Positions 7,201 through 15,093 are shown, numbered from the stretch's first letter. The stretch is 17,190 bases of DNA from an uncultured Pirellulaceae bacterium (GCA_934255105.1 CAKQNH010000019.1:1-17190); one strand, 5' to 3'. Made by a program: numbers and translations. Notes: generated by a model from the letters alone, not told the origin.

Positions 7201-7880
7201 TGTTGATGGATATGCAGATGCCGGTAATGGATGGCTATGAAGCAACGAAGGTGGTTCGAGCTCGCGAGCAAAAGTCAGGCGGCCACATTCCTATTGTGGC
7301 AATGACCGCCGAGGTACTCAAGGGTGACCGAGAGCGTTGCCTGGAAGCGGGTATGGATGATTACGTGTCCAAACCCATCAGTCCCGAGCAAATGTATCGT
7401 GCTATCGAGCAATTTCCCGCAGTTTGTGCTAGGTCCACTGCCATGCAACAGTCAGACACACCCCGCAACTCAGACTCGCAGAGAACTAGCGATTCGCAGT
7501 CCATACCCGCGGCTCCCCAAGAGCCAATCGCCGCAGATGGTTTGCAGCCTGCCGTCAACTGGACGGTCGCGAAACAAAGCGTTCCCGGTGACGCAGATTT
7601 ATTGAAGGAGTTGGTAGACCTAGTCAAAACGGAACTCCCTGTTTATCTCGCGGAGATCCGGCAAGCGATCGAAGTTCGCGATGCTAAATCTTTACATCGC
7701 ACAGCGCATACGATGAAAAGCTCTGTGGGTTATGTCGGGGCGGCAACGCTGGTACAGCTTGCACAGCGTTTGGAGAACTGTGGAAAAAGCGAAGCCTTTG
7801 AGGGGATAGATGAATTGCTGACCGCAGCGGAACAAGAAGCTGCCCGCGTGCTATTAGAACTGGAAAAGTTCAAGACTTGA
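4254..7880 (+). CDS. haem-c sensing hybrid histidine kinase (DUF3365-PAS-PAS-HisKA-HATPase-REC-REC-HPt)
   Basis: A 1208-residue membrane-bound phosphorelay protein. Membrane segments at about 29-44 and 229-251 bracket a periplasmic Tll0287-like/DUF3365 domain (about 55-220) with CIQCH (Cys187, Cys190, His191), a covalent haem-c site, so redox state, oxygen or a gas such as NO is the likely signal. Then come a short coiled coil (about 255-290), PAS1 (291-405, with a PAC-like end ITDVTEEH), PAS2 (413-530), HisKA with phospho-His557 in [16 protein letters not shown], and a HATPase with N box (NLLGNAVKFTE), G1 (DTGIGI) and G2 (GGTGLGL). Two receivers follow: REC1 (about 794-910, Asp848, Lys899) and REC2 (937-1050, Asp986, Lys1040). 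After a Ser/Gln/Asp-rich linker (1062-1095), an HPt domain carries His1152 in AHTMKSS. All catalytic residues look intact. The ATG has no clear ribosome site. It is divergent from the receiver operon and convergent with a second hybrid kinase. Confidence 0.93.
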   Translation: MVANNSTVLTDHPPHSPSAGSRFHINGVVGLLIAFFIVAIVAVQWQRTRMMNKLIESAAIQAAKMQVDALTAIRTVYSDNVVNVVSPHGIEVTHDYDKNDHAIPLPATLTFLIADRIGIANGGGRARLYSPYPFKWREAEGGLRDEFQKQAWEKLNADPDTPVYGIVETANGPGLRYAVADRMQASCIQCHNEHPDTPRHGWKVGDVRGVLEIELPLAHIQASARQNLLGSSLLMGCLALVGGAIILANVIRFNRVTAERDQFVQQLRASNATLDQAVNERTAKLRAVEERFELAVRGSTDGLWDWNVVTNEVFYSPRFKELVGYADDEFPNVFESFESKLHPDDHDRIIAALDEHLKSHKPYDVQYRLLAKSGDYCWFRARGQAIWDDDGTATRMAGSITDVTEEHRLRKRFRLAVEASPVALLMANRDGRILMLNSRCLSLFGYAEAELIGKATEVLVPLRLRRKHPARRERLFSAPEQTGMRTDIELLAARKDGTEFPVRVGLKHIETAEGQAVICGILDITDQKQALEAMRQAKEAAESSSRAKSSFLANMSHEIRTPMNGIIGMSQLLAQTELRSNQREYLQTVDESAHVLLRLLNDILDLSKIEAGKLELERVPFRLSECVVRASQMVSLRAAEKGLEVACRVAPEIPDHLMGDPGRLQQVLVNLLGNAVKFTEAGEIYVNVAADSISSDSVRLQFSVRDTGIGIAPDKLEQIFSPFEQAESSTTRRFGGTGLGLTISRQLVEMMHGRMWLESEVGQGSTFRFTAEFDVSTTQQAYPPAELRSLQDLSVLVVDDNSTNRRILNELLQYWHMRPVLVESAAAARTAIASAAESQQPIHLILLDHHMPGEDGFQLADSLQRSGQVACPIIMISSGSVPVDPELCERHGIGRFMKKPVIASELLDEVLRQFGQSTREMPQPPKLEQRAAVIPRQILLVEDNEVNRRVALGLLQSRGHHVEVAENGQIAVETLAVKEFDVVLMDMQMPVMDGYEATKVVRAREQKSGGHIPIVAMTAEVLKGDRERCLEAGMDDYVSKPISPEQMYRAIEQFPAVCARSTAMQQSDTPRNSDSQRTSDSQSIPAAPQEPIAADGLQPAVNWTVAKQSVPGDADLLKELVDLVKTELPVYLAEIRQAIEVRDAKSLHRTAHTMKSSVGYVGAATLVQLAQRLENCGKSEAFEGIDELLTAAEQEAARVLLELEKFKT

Positions 7881-7948
7881 TCGCTGTCGACAAAGGCTGC
7901 GTCTTGCGGAAAAATAATAGAAATGATGTTGAGCAGCCCGAAGAGCGA
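7881..7948. terminator. inverted repeats between convergent kinase genes, possible bidirectional terminator
   Basis: GGCTGC (7895-7900) pairs with GCAGCC (7933-7938), and outside it TCGCT (7881-7885) pairs with AGCGA (7944-7948). The loop is long and there is no strong T-run, so this is only a candidate structure in the 78-nt convergent gap. Confidence 0.25.
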
Positions 7949-7958
7949 CCTGTCCCAC

Positions 7959-10850
7959 TTATTCTAAGTCGATGGCAATGCGCGCGGCCAGACGATCGGC
8001 GTCGTGAATGAGTTGCGTGAGCAGCGGCTCGACGATCGCTTGGTCGATGCCATGCTTCTGATTCTCGAGTGCCTGGGCTGACTTGACCACAGAGGTGGCA
8101 TGCAAACACAAGGCTGCTCCTTTCAAGGTGTGCGCGGCGCGAGAAAGCTTGGTGGCGTCGCCGGCATCAAATGCCTCGCGCATTTGGCCGATCAGCTTTT
8201 TCGACTCTTCCAAGTAGATGTGCGACAATATGCGAGCCATCTCCTCGCTTCCCCCTGCCTGCTTAACTGTCGCCTGCCAATCGTAGAGTGACTCAGAGCT
8301 TGACGGCGCAGCGACAGGGTTGATTGTGACTGATGGATGTTGCTCAGGCGGGCCAGGTTCGCTCGGTTGATTAGCGATTGCACGTGAATGGGAAATTGCC
8401 GGCGCTTGGTTGAGGACTCGTTGCAATTCGGTAGGCTCGAACGGTTTGGCGATGTAATCATCCATGCCTGCGGCCAGAAAACGCTCTCGGTCGCCTTTCA
8501 TCGCATTGGCGGTCATGGCAACGATTGGTTGGTGCCGCCCAATTTCAGCTTCCAATGCACGGATAGCGGCAGTGGCTTCGATCCCATTCATGTCTGGCAT
8601 TTGAATATCCATGAGAATTAGATCGAAGACTTCGCGTTTGGCGGCTTCCACCGCCTCGCGACCGGTGCATGCCAAGACAACTTCGTGCCCCCATTTCTTG
8701 AGAAATCCCATAGCCACTCGCTGATTGATCACTCCATCCTCAGCCAACAATACTTTGCGCACTGGCCCGGTCAAGGCTGGCTCGTTGGTCCCCTCTGTCC
8801 CGTCGTCTGGCTTGGTAATGCCCGTTACTTCGAGCACGATATCCAACAAATCGGACGGCATGACTGGCTTCGTCATGAATCTAGCAATGCCCAGTCGCTG
8901 AGTGTTCGCAGGCGTGAGCCCGCAGGCCGTTGACGAGAGCATGATTATTTTCGCGGGCGATTGCTTGGGCAGTTCTGCGAGTCGCTCGGCGAACTGAATT
9001 CCATCCACTTCTGGCATATGATAGTCCAGCAAAATCAACCCAAACGGGTCATTGCGTTGCTCCGCTTCGCGGACTGCAAGTAGCGCCTGCTGCGCGTCAC
9101 AGGCCAACTCGGCGCGCACTTTCCACTGTGTGAGCATCTCTTTGAGGATTCGCCGGTTGGTGGAGTTGTCATCCACGACGAGCACTCTTATGTCCTGAAG
9201 GCGTGACAACTGCGCTGGTCGCCGTGGCCTTTGATCCGCTGCGGGAGAGAGATGCACCACGAAATGAAACGTGGTACCCACCCCGAGTTCGCTTTCGAGC
9301 CAGACGCGGCCACCCATCATTTCAATCAATCGCGTCGAGATTGTCAGCCCCAACCCGGTGCCGCCAAAACGTCGCGTCGTTGACGAGTCAACTTGCGAAA
9401 ATGCCTCAAACACTTTTTGCTGCTTCTCTTGGGGAATACCAATCCCAGTGTCGCGGATGGAGAAGTGCAGCCCAGCGGATGGCGTTGCGCCCTGCTCGGG
9501 ATTGACATCGACGACGATCTCACCCCGCTCGGTGAACTTGATCGCATTGCCGACAAAGTTGACAATGATTTGGCGTAGTCGACCGGGATCGCCGACATGT
9601 CGAAGTGGGATGGATGGGTCGATGCGTGCCGCCAGTTCTAAACCCTTGTCATCCGCTTTGATCATGAACAACTTCATCGCTTTGCCGACGCACTCATGCA
9701 AGTCGAAGTCGATGTGCTCTAGCTCCAAGTGGCCCGCTTCGATCTTGGAGAAGTCGAGGATGTCGTTGAGTAGACGCAGCAACGAATCAGAGGATTGCTG
9801 GACGAGCCCCAGGAACTCTCGCTGCTCATCCTGAAGCTGTGTGTCGGCAAGCAGTTCGGTCATGCCGATGATGCCGTTCATGGGAGTGCGAATTTCATGG
9901 CTCATGTTTGCCAAAAACTCACTCTTGGAACGACTCGACGCCTCGGCCGCGATCAAGGCTCTTTGCAAGGCGGCGTCGGTGCGATTGAGTGAAGCGGCGC
10001 TCCACCAGATCAACGCGCTGAAGACAGTGACATTGGCCAGCACGAATAAGGACAGGCCCATCACAGGGTTAAACCAACCTTGTTGCTGGGCCCACCACCG
10101 CAGCCAACCGATCAGCGTGGGAATCAAGATCGCCGCCGGCAACAACCTGCGCGCCATTACTCCTCCCGCCCCACGGTCACTGATGATGGCCATCAACCCT
10201 GCTGCCGGTCGGGCACAGAGTATGCCGATACACAGCGTCGCAAACGTTGCCGCGGTGTTCAGCGCCATTGGGATGTAACTCTTGACCCCAATCAAACTCA
10301 ACGAACTGTACGCATAGCCAATGATCGCGAGTAAAGAAACGAGTGCGGCGGCGAGGGTCAAGATTTCCGCAGCGCGTACTCGTCGTGGCCACCGACAATC
10401 CAAGAGAGCGAGCGCCGTCCCACACAGCAGGAAGTTCAGTGCAGTATTGGGAGCCATTCGATTGGGGATTGGATAGGCCGCGAGTTTGGTTGGGAACAAC
10501 CACCGATCCGGCCCGATGTCGAAACCCCATGCGTATTCCACAAACCGGAATACGGACATCAAGATCACCGGGACGGACAATGCAACGGCCCACGTCCGAG
10601 GACTGAATGCCGTGGGCGAATCGCTGGGAGTGCATCCCGATAGCCACAGCGCCGCCCCACAGAGTAAGAATCCAAGAGCCGTGCCACCGGGGTTCATCGC
10701 GACTCTACCGGGTAGAACTGCCTTGAGCAGCTCACTATCGAATGTCCAGCCGATTAAGACAATGACACTCATCGCGATCACGCCGACACTCGCGGCACGT
10801 GACACCGCGAGAAACCGCGAGTCGGACTGTGGTGTATTGAATTCACCCAT
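7959..10850 (-). CDS. membrane hybrid histidine kinase (multi-TM-HisKA-HATPase-REC-REC-HPt)
   Basis: 963 residues. The N-terminal 285 residues form an integral membrane module of probably eight helices (about 20-35, 55-71, 86-101, 134-150, 160-180, 196-213, 236-250, 263-284) with signatures such as [20 protein letters not shown] (131-150), [12 protein letters not shown] (195-206) and [19 protein letters not shown] (233-251). I have seen this module on other sensor proteins but know no ligand. A short coiled segment leads to HisKA (His318 in [16 protein letters not shown]), HATPase ([24 protein letters not shown]), REC1 (Asp609, Lys661), REC2 (Asp748, Lys802) and HPt (His907 in [10 protein letters not shown]). 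There is no PAS domain. REC2 begins AEDGVINQ, where Gly replaces the usual Asn of EDNxxN, outside the acidic pocket. An AGGGGG stretch 8 nt before the ATG is a plausible ribosome site. The catalytic core closely resembles the convergent haem kinase, so they are paralogues; only the sensor parts differ. Confidence 0.92.
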   Translation of the reverse strand: MGEFNTPQSDSRFLAVSRAASVGVIAMSVIVLIGWTFDSELLKAVLPGRVAMNPGGTALGFLLCGAALWLSGCTPSDSPTAFSPRTWAVALSVPVILMSVFRFVEYAWGFDIGPDRWLFPTKLAAYPIPNRMAPNTALNFLLCGTALALLDCRWPRRVRAAEILTLAAALVSLLAIIGYAYSSLSLIGVKSYIPMALNTAATFATLCIGILCARPAAGLMAIISDRGAGGVMARRLLPAAILIPTLIGWLRWWAQQQGWFNPVMGLSLFVLANVTVFSALIWWSAASLNRTDAALQRALIAAEASSRSKSEFLANMSHEIRTPMNGIIGMTELLADTQLQDEQREFLGLVQQSSDSLLRLLNDILDFSKIEAGHLELEHIDFDLHECVGKAMKLFMIKADDKGLELAARIDPSIPLRHVGDPGRLRQIIVNFVGNAIKFTERGEIVVDVNPEQGATPSAGLHFSIRDTGIGIPQEKQQKVFEAFSQVDSSTTRRFGGTGLGLTISTRLIEMMGGRVWLESELGVGTTFHFVVHLSPAADQRPRRPAQLSRLQDIRVLVVDDNSTNRRILKEMLTQWKVRAELACDAQQALLAVREAEQRNDPFGLILLDYHMPEVDGIQFAERLAELPKQSPAKIIMLSSTACGLTPANTQRLGIARFMTKPVMPSDLLDIVLEVTGITKPDDGTEGTNEPALTGPVRKVLLAEDGVINQRVAMGFLKKWGHEVVLACTGREAVEAAKREVFDLILMDIQMPDMNGIEATAAIRALEAEIGRHQPIVAMTANAMKGDRERFLAAGMDDYIAKPFEPTELQRVLNQAPAISHSRAIANQPSEPGPPEQHPSVTINPVAAPSSSESLYDWQATVKQAGGSEEMARILSHIYLEESKKLIGQMREAFDAGDATKLSRAAHTLKGAALCLHATSVVKSAQALENQKHGIDQAIVEPLLTQLIHDADRLAARIAIDLE

Positions 10851-10938
10851 GATGAGAACCCCCTAACTAATTTATACCCCAAACAGAATGCAAAATGACC
10901 TCTCCCACTTAGAGATGCCACTGGCAAATTGCGCGCAC

Positions 10939-10959
10939 CGGGTGGTTGAAAACTACCCG
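10939..10959. other. stable hairpin upstream of the second kinase
   Basis: CGGGTGGT (10939-10946) and ACTACCCG (10952-10959) form an 8-bp stem with one G-T pair and a 5-nt TGAAA loop. It has no T-run on either strand, so it may be an RNA structure or protein-binding site rather than a terminator. It lies 89 nt from the kinase start. Confidence 0.35.
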
Positions 10960-11352
10960 CCCAGAGGCGGTGCTGATAGATTCCCTAAGGTGCTGCAGGG
11001 GAGAACATTTATGATGCATTCTGGCAAATGATATAGTGCGAAACGATGCACGGTCACGGTCAATGGCGGGCTTCGTCATTGCCAGAGTCACTTCCTTAGG
11101 ACGAAGAACCGGACGTTCCAATAAACTGAATCGTTTGAGTTGGTAGGATGTGATCGCACGAAATCGAAATCCGCATTCGATCATCCGCCGGGACTGGACT
11201 TATCTCAAAGACCTTGGACTGCCCGGGTAGGAGTACACGAAGCAACTTGGAAGAGAGACGGCCTTACGTCTCGGTGAGTATACCACCTCTTACCACTCAG
11301 CATCGGCTCCACCATTACTGCCGCGGATATGGCTAGCCGAAGTCGCCAGACT

Positions 11353-11365
11353 TTGGATAATCCAA
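11353..11365. promoter_or_regulatory. 13-bp palindrome upstream of the epimerase gene
   Basis: TTGGATAATCCAA is a perfect odd palindrome (6-1-6), 92 nt before the ATG at 11458. It has the form of a dimeric repressor site; no matching regulator gene is visible in the window. Confidence 0.3.
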
Positions 11366-11457
11366 GTGACAGCCAAATTCTAGCGACTCCGGAAATTGCG
11401 GAATTCTTCGCGCGACGCTGACGGAGGATCCGGTGGAACGCTGAGATCAAGAATGAA

Positions 11458-12597
11458 ATGGAACTGAGTATGTCGAGCGGTTTGAGACTTGAACGTCTGG
11501 TAGCGCGGCGAGTGCAAATTCCGCTGAAATCGCCGTTTCGGATCAGCGTGGGCGAGGTGACCATGAAGGAGTTCGTAGTACTGGAAGCCCAGTGCGGTCC
11601 GTGGATCGGCTGGGGGGAAGCGGCGGTCGACGCCATCCCCTTCTATACAACCGAGACTTCGGAAACGGTGCTTTCCGTCGGCCGCACTGTGTTAGCCCCG
11701 CTCATGCGGTCCCGCGAGTGGCGTCACCCGCAGCAATGGGTCGAGGCGTTGGACGGGATCCGTGGGCACTCCTTTGCCAAGGCGGCATTCGAGTCGCTGT
11801 TGTGGGATATGCTGGGACAAAGTCAGGGAGGCTCGGTGGCGCACTTGCTGGCGGACGATCCAAGCCAGTCGCAGTCGTGGGTCCAGGTGGGCCCGAGCAT
11901 CGGGATCAAAGCCACGCCCCAGCTTCTGGTCGATGCGATCGGCCAGGAACTTGCCACAGGATATCGCCGGATCAAGATCAAAGTCTGTCCGGGAAAAGAC
12001 GTGCAGTACCTAGAGGCCGCTCGGTCTGCCTACCCCGATGTGGAGCTGATGGTCGATGCCAACGCCGCCTATCAGCCATGCGATATCGAACATCTGGTGA
12101 AATGGGATCGCTATGGCCTGCTGATGATCGAGCAACCGTTGGATCACGACGATCTGTGGTTTCATCGCGAACTGTGCCGCAAAATGCAAACGCCGATCTG
12201 CCTCGACGAGAGCATTCAGACTCCGCACCTCACGCGCTGCGCGCTGGAGATGAAGGCAGCGGACATCGTCAATATCAAGGTCGGGCGGGTTGGGGGATTA
12301 GTCAACACGAAGAGGGTTCACGATCTCTGCCGCGAGGCACAGACGCCGGTGTGGATCGGGTCGCGATTGGGGAGTGGAATTGCCGAAGCGGGGCGGCTTG
12401 CAGCGGCATCGCTGCCCGGTGCCACGCATCCGTCGGACATCGGTGCCGGCCTAGCCTACTTGTCCGATGACCTGGTAGACGACTGGTTCGAGGTCCGCAA
12501 CGGTTGCGAGGTCAAGGTGCCGGACGGGCCGGGGCTGGGAATTCAAGTGAACCGAGACAAGCTCGAAAGGTACAGCGTAGAAACCTACGCGTGGTGA
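11458..12597 (+). CDS. enolase-superfamily epimerase/racemase, N-acylamino-acid racemase/OSBS-related
   Basis: 379 residues with the full muconate-lactonizing-subgroup plan: N-terminal capping domain (to about 135) and a TIM barrel. Catalytic KxK is Lys173-Ile-Lys175 (RIKIKVCPG); metal ligands are Asp200 (VDANAAY), Glu225 (IEQPL) and Asp250 (LDESI); the second acid/base Lys274 is in NIKVGRVGG. The barrel text and the capping segments GWGEAAVDAIPFYTTET and FAKAAFESLLWDMLGQSQGG resemble N-succinylamino-acid racemase/o-succinylbenzoate synthase. However, the strand-8 segment normally reading like GGMLESGIGRA is GSRLGSGIAEA (301-311), so a different substrate is likely. Racemisation or epimerisation of an N-acyl amino acid or dipeptide fits the nearby M20 hydrolase better than menaquinone synthesis, as no other men gene is present. 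Starts at 11458 or 11470 are both possible; GGAA lies before the second. It converges on the DUF819 gene with a 16-nt gap. Confidence 0.85.
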   Translation: MELSMSSGLRLERLVARRVQIPLKSPFRISVGEVTMKEFVVLEAQCGPWIGWGEAAVDAIPFYTTETSETVLSVGRTVLAPLMRSREWRHPQQWVEALDGIRGHSFAKAAFESLLWDMLGQSQGGSVAHLLADDPSQSQSWVQVGPSIGIKATPQLLVDAIGQELATGYRRIKIKVCPGKDVQYLEAARSAYPDVELMVDANAAYQPCDIEHLVKWDRYGLLMIEQPLDHDDLWFHRELCRKMQTPICLDESIQTPHLTRCALEMKAADIVNIKVGRVGGLVNTKRVHDLCREAQTPVWIGSRLGSGIAEAGRLAAASLPGATHPSDIGAGLAYLSDDLVDDWFEVRNGCEVKVPDGPGLGIQVNRDKLERYSVETYAW

Positions 12598-12613
12598 GCG
12601 CCGGGGTGCGAGC

Positions 12614-13876
12614 TTAGCCGAGCAACAGCAAGCCAAGATAGACACCAAGATATGTGCCTAGCGCATAGCCCAGCGATCCCAGGAGAACGCCCAACGGGAT
12701 CAATTCGGGGGCGCGAAGCGCACCGGCGGCGGCCGGGGCACTCGCCGCTCCGCCGATAGCCGCGATCGAGACGATCGTAGCCGTCGTCAGGTCGACCTTC
12801 AAGAGCCGCGCGGCCAACAGCAGCACTAGCGCGTGGACGATAATAACCACGGTTGGAATCAGCAGCAGAACCGGCGCGTGTAGCAGGCTGCCGGATAGCG
12901 AAGCCTGGGCGCCGATGATCCCCAGCAGGAAATAGAGCGACGCTTCGCCAAAGGTGGACAAGTTGCCGAGTCGTCCCACGGCAGCAAATCGCATACGTGG
13001 GGCCAGCGCCCCCAGCAGGATGGCGAAGGTCGTCAGGAAGATCACCAGGGGAATGAAGGCCAGGTCGTTAACCCATTGCTCAAGCACGCTCGAGGCTAAA
13101 TAGACAATGGAAAAAGCGAGGAAACCGTTGATATAGTCTTCCCGCTTGGGGACCGCATGCGATTCGCCGCCAACGACGGCGGTCGCAGGCAGTTCGCCGG
13201 AACGTATATCGTCACGGCTCACGTCGTCACGAACCACTTCATCGCTGCTCGTTGCGCCGATCCACCGTTCCAGCAGTGGGCGGAGGGGTGAGTTGTCTAG
13301 GGCAAGCAGCCCGCCCAAGTACAGCGTGTACATGATTACCATAGCGGGGAAAGCGGTCGCGTTGAGCGAGTCGGGAACCTCGATCGCCTCGCTTACAGCG
13401 GCCCAGTTCATCGACCCTCCCGTATAAGCCGCCGACATGCAGGCGGCGATCATCGCGGACGACTCGCTCCCGATCAGCGGAGCGAAGAGCGCATGGGCGA
13501 GGATCGAGCCGGCCGCCGTGCCCAGACAGCCGATCAAAAACAGAAGCAAGATCCGCGTGGCCAGCGATCGCAGGATCCGCGCCACATCGATCGCCAACAC
13601 CATAAAGAAAATCGCCATGTACAGCGAAGTCGACTGCAGCGGCTTATACAAGGGGTAGCTGTCGGGGATGATCCCCAGGCTGGAGAGGATCATCGGCAAC
13701 AGGAACAAAAAGGGGACGAAGGTGACCTTGCGAAGCACGGGGGTGCGGGGAATAACCTGCATCAATACCGCTGGACAAGCCAGGAAGATCGCTATGAGGC
13801 ACAGCGACGTCGCAAGCGGTTCGCCGTCGAAGAGCCATTCCACTACACTGGTGTGGTCGGTCACGTCGTATCCCAT
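12614..13876 (-). CDS. DUF819 family integral membrane protein, probable transporter
   Basis: 420 residues with about ten to twelve hydrophobic helices over the whole length and a charged cytosolic-type loop at about 208-248 (rich in Asp, Glu, Ser and Arg). Family signatures of DUF819 (YjcL type) are visible: AAYTGGSMNWAAVSEAIEVP (149-168), IAAIGGAASAPAAAGAL (371-387) and the Gly-rich last helix SLGYALGTYLGVYLGLLLLG. The TGGSxN motif and the glycine-broken helices recall sodium-coupled anion carriers, but the substrate is not established. The gene starts 8 nt after the M20 hydrolase stop, so the pair is an operon; import of the peptide or acyl-amino-acid hydrolysed by that enzyme, or export of the product, is the natural inference. 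No clear ribosome site is seen before the ATG, consistent with coupled translation. Its end lies 16 nt from the end of the convergent epimerase gene. Confidence 0.87.
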   Translation of the reverse strand: MGYDVTDHTSVVEWLFDGEPLATSLCLIAIFLACPAVLMQVIPRTPVLRKVTFVPFLFLLPMILSSLGIIPDSYPLYKPLQSTSLYMAIFFMVLAIDVARILRSLATRILLLFLIGCLGTAAGSILAHALFAPLIGSESSAMIAACMSAAYTGGSMNWAAVSEAIEVPDSLNATAFPAMVIMYTLYLGGLLALDNSPLRPLLERWIGATSSDEVVRDDVSRDDIRSGELPATAVVGGESHAVPKREDYINGFLAFSIVYLASSVLEQWVNDLAFIPLVIFLTTFAILLGALAPRMRFAAVGRLGNLSTFGEASLYFLLGIIGAQASLSGSLLHAPVLLLIPTVVIIVHALVLLLAARLLKVDLTTATIVSIAAIGGAASAPAAAGALRAPELIPLGVLLGSLGYALGTYLGVYLGLLLLG

Positions 13877-13884
13877 CGCGGTTT

Positions 13885-15036
13885 TTAGAGTTTCTGCAAC
13901 AGCAATAGCAATTGGGCTAGCCCGGTCCCTAGTCCATCGGTCTCAATGTATTCGTCCAGGCGGTGGAGATTGTAGCCTCGTGCCAGCCCGATGCACACAG
14001 CGGGGGCTCCGGAGGCAAGCGGCGTATTGGCGTCCGTGGACGCGGGACTCGTGTCTATCGCTTCAGCATCGAAACCCGCTTCACTCAGGGCGGCGAGTGC
14101 CGAAGCGACCAGTGGATGATCGGCAGGCAGACTGCCCGCAGGCCGCCGTCCGATAACTTCCCAGTTTACTTCGGCATCAGCGGGGGCAAACGCGACGCGC
14201 AGGCGGTCGACCTGTGCGATCAGTTCGTTGAAGGCGTCGGGATCCTCGGAGCGAAGATCCAACTCCAAATGGGCCGACTCGGCGATCGTATTGACCGAGG
14301 CACCTCCCTGGATCACGCCGATGTTGAAGGTGGTCTTCGGGTGGCTGGGCACGCGCAGATGAGTGAGCTGTTGAGCGAGATCGACGAGCACGTGGATCGC
14401 ACTTGGTCGGCCGAAGTCGAACCAACTGTGCCCGCCGCCGGTGCGAACCGAAATGCGGTAGCGCAGCGACCCGACGCCTCGAAAGCAGATCCGGCCGAGG
14501 AACCCGCCCTCCAACACGATCCAGGCGAACGGCGAGCGTCCGAAGCGACGCAGCACCTCGCGCGATCCGCGCAGATCGCCTTGCCCTTCTTCGCACACGT
14601 TGGCGATCAGCCAGCAATCGCGAGCGAGAGTGACACCGGACTCGCGCAGCAGTCGAGGCAGTTCGATCAAAGCAGCGACCGCTAGCGAGTTGTCGCCGAT
14701 GCCGGGTGCCGAGATCCGGCCCGGGGTGCGCCGCACCGTGAGATCGGTCCCGGCGGGGAAGACCGTATCGAGATGCGCCGTCAGCAGAAGGCACGCCCCA
14801 CCGCTGTCAACCTCGCTGCCGGGATCCCCGCTGCTCGGAGACTCGCTGCCGGCACCGGGAATTCGACCGTAGACGTTGTGAAGGTCGTCGATGGCGACGT
14901 CCGCGAGTCCAGCGCGGGAAAACGCGTCTTGGACCAACCGCGCCCGTGCGAACTCGTCGAACGTGGGTGCAGGCACCTGCTGAACGGCAATGGCCGTTTC
15001 AAGCAATCGATTTACTGTCTCCTCGGAGATCGACAT
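13885..15036 (-). CDS. M20-family metallohydrolase (peptidase or N-acyl-amino-acid hydrolase)
   Basis: 383 residues, no signal peptide, cytoplasmic. Two-zinc site residues of the M20 family are all present: His88 and Asp90 in LLTAHLDTVFPAGT, bridging Asp115 in GIGDNSLAVA, catalytic Glu149 followed by ligand Glu150 in VCEEGQGDLRGS, Glu176 in VLEGG, and His358 in YNLHRLDE. The lid (dimerisation) domain spans about 186-295, with GGGHSW (200-205) carrying the His used across the dimer and FNIGVIQGGASVNTIAESA (237-255). A low-complexity Gly/Ser/Pro/Asp insertion at 61-80 precedes the first zinc loop. Members cleave tripeptides, dipeptides or N-acyl amino acids; the sequence alone does not say which. 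It heads a two-gene unit with the DUF819 transporter, next to an N-acylamino-acid-racemase-like gene, so deacylation or dipeptide hydrolysis is favoured. A good minus-strand promoter lies 58 nt upstream. Confidence 0.88.
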   Translation of the reverse strand: MSISEETVNRLLETAIAVQQVPAPTFDEFARARLVQDAFSRAGLADVAIDDLHNVYGRIPGAGSESPSSGDPGSEVDSGGACLLLTAHLDTVFPAGTDLTVRRTPGRISAPGIGDNSLAVAALIELPRLLRESGVTLARDCWLIANVCEEGQGDLRGSREVLRRFGRSPFAWIVLEGGFLGRICFRGVGSLRYRISVRTGGGHSWFDFGRPSAIHVLVDLAQQLTHLRVPSHPKTTFNIGVIQGGASVNTIAESAHLELDLRSEDPDAFNELIAQVDRLRVAFAPADAEVNWEVIGRRPAGSLPADHPLVASALAALSEAGFDAEAIDTSPASTDANTPLASGAPAVCIGLARGYNLHRLDEYIETDGLGTGLAQLLLLLQKL

Positions 15037-15093
15037 CAGTGGCTATCGCGTGAACGGCTACAAGAAAAATAGAGGAGGCTGAGGCACGCGGCG

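Larger units (their letters stand above)
10851..11457. other. 607-bp gene-free region with several inverted repeats
   Basis: I find no convincing coding sequence: open frames here have no recognisable motif and poor codon character. It holds several short dyads: 10939-10959 and 11353-11365 (listed separately), GAGACG/CGTCTC with a 6-nt loop at 11255-11272, CTTCGTC/GACGAAG at 11071-11106 and TGATCG/CGATCA at 11151-11183. On the minus strand a TATAAA at 10876-10871 lies just upstream of the kinase start. Promoters for the divergent kinase and epimerase genes, and possibly a small RNA, must be here. Confidence 0.45.

Noticed and set aside
10909..11184. 91-codon minus-strand open frame upstream of the second kinase
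   Set aside because: No motif, composition unlike a protein, and it spans several hairpins.
11205..11636. 143-codon minus-strand frame before the epimerase
   Set aside because: Its 5' third is antisense to the well-supported epimerase; the remainder has no recognisable domain.
11592..12470. 292-codon plus-strand frame inside the epimerase gene
   Set aside because: Shadow frame in GC-rich DNA, rich in Arg/Gly/Ser and without motif; the other frame carries all catalytic residues.
11458..12597. Calling the enolase-family gene menC outright
   Set aside because: The strand-8 motif differs and no other menaquinone gene is nearby; the M20 and DUF819 neighbours point elsewhere.
14177..14794. 205-codon minus-strand frame inside the M20 hydrolase gene
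   Set aside because: Arg/Ser-rich shadow frame; the zinc-site residues are all in the other frame.
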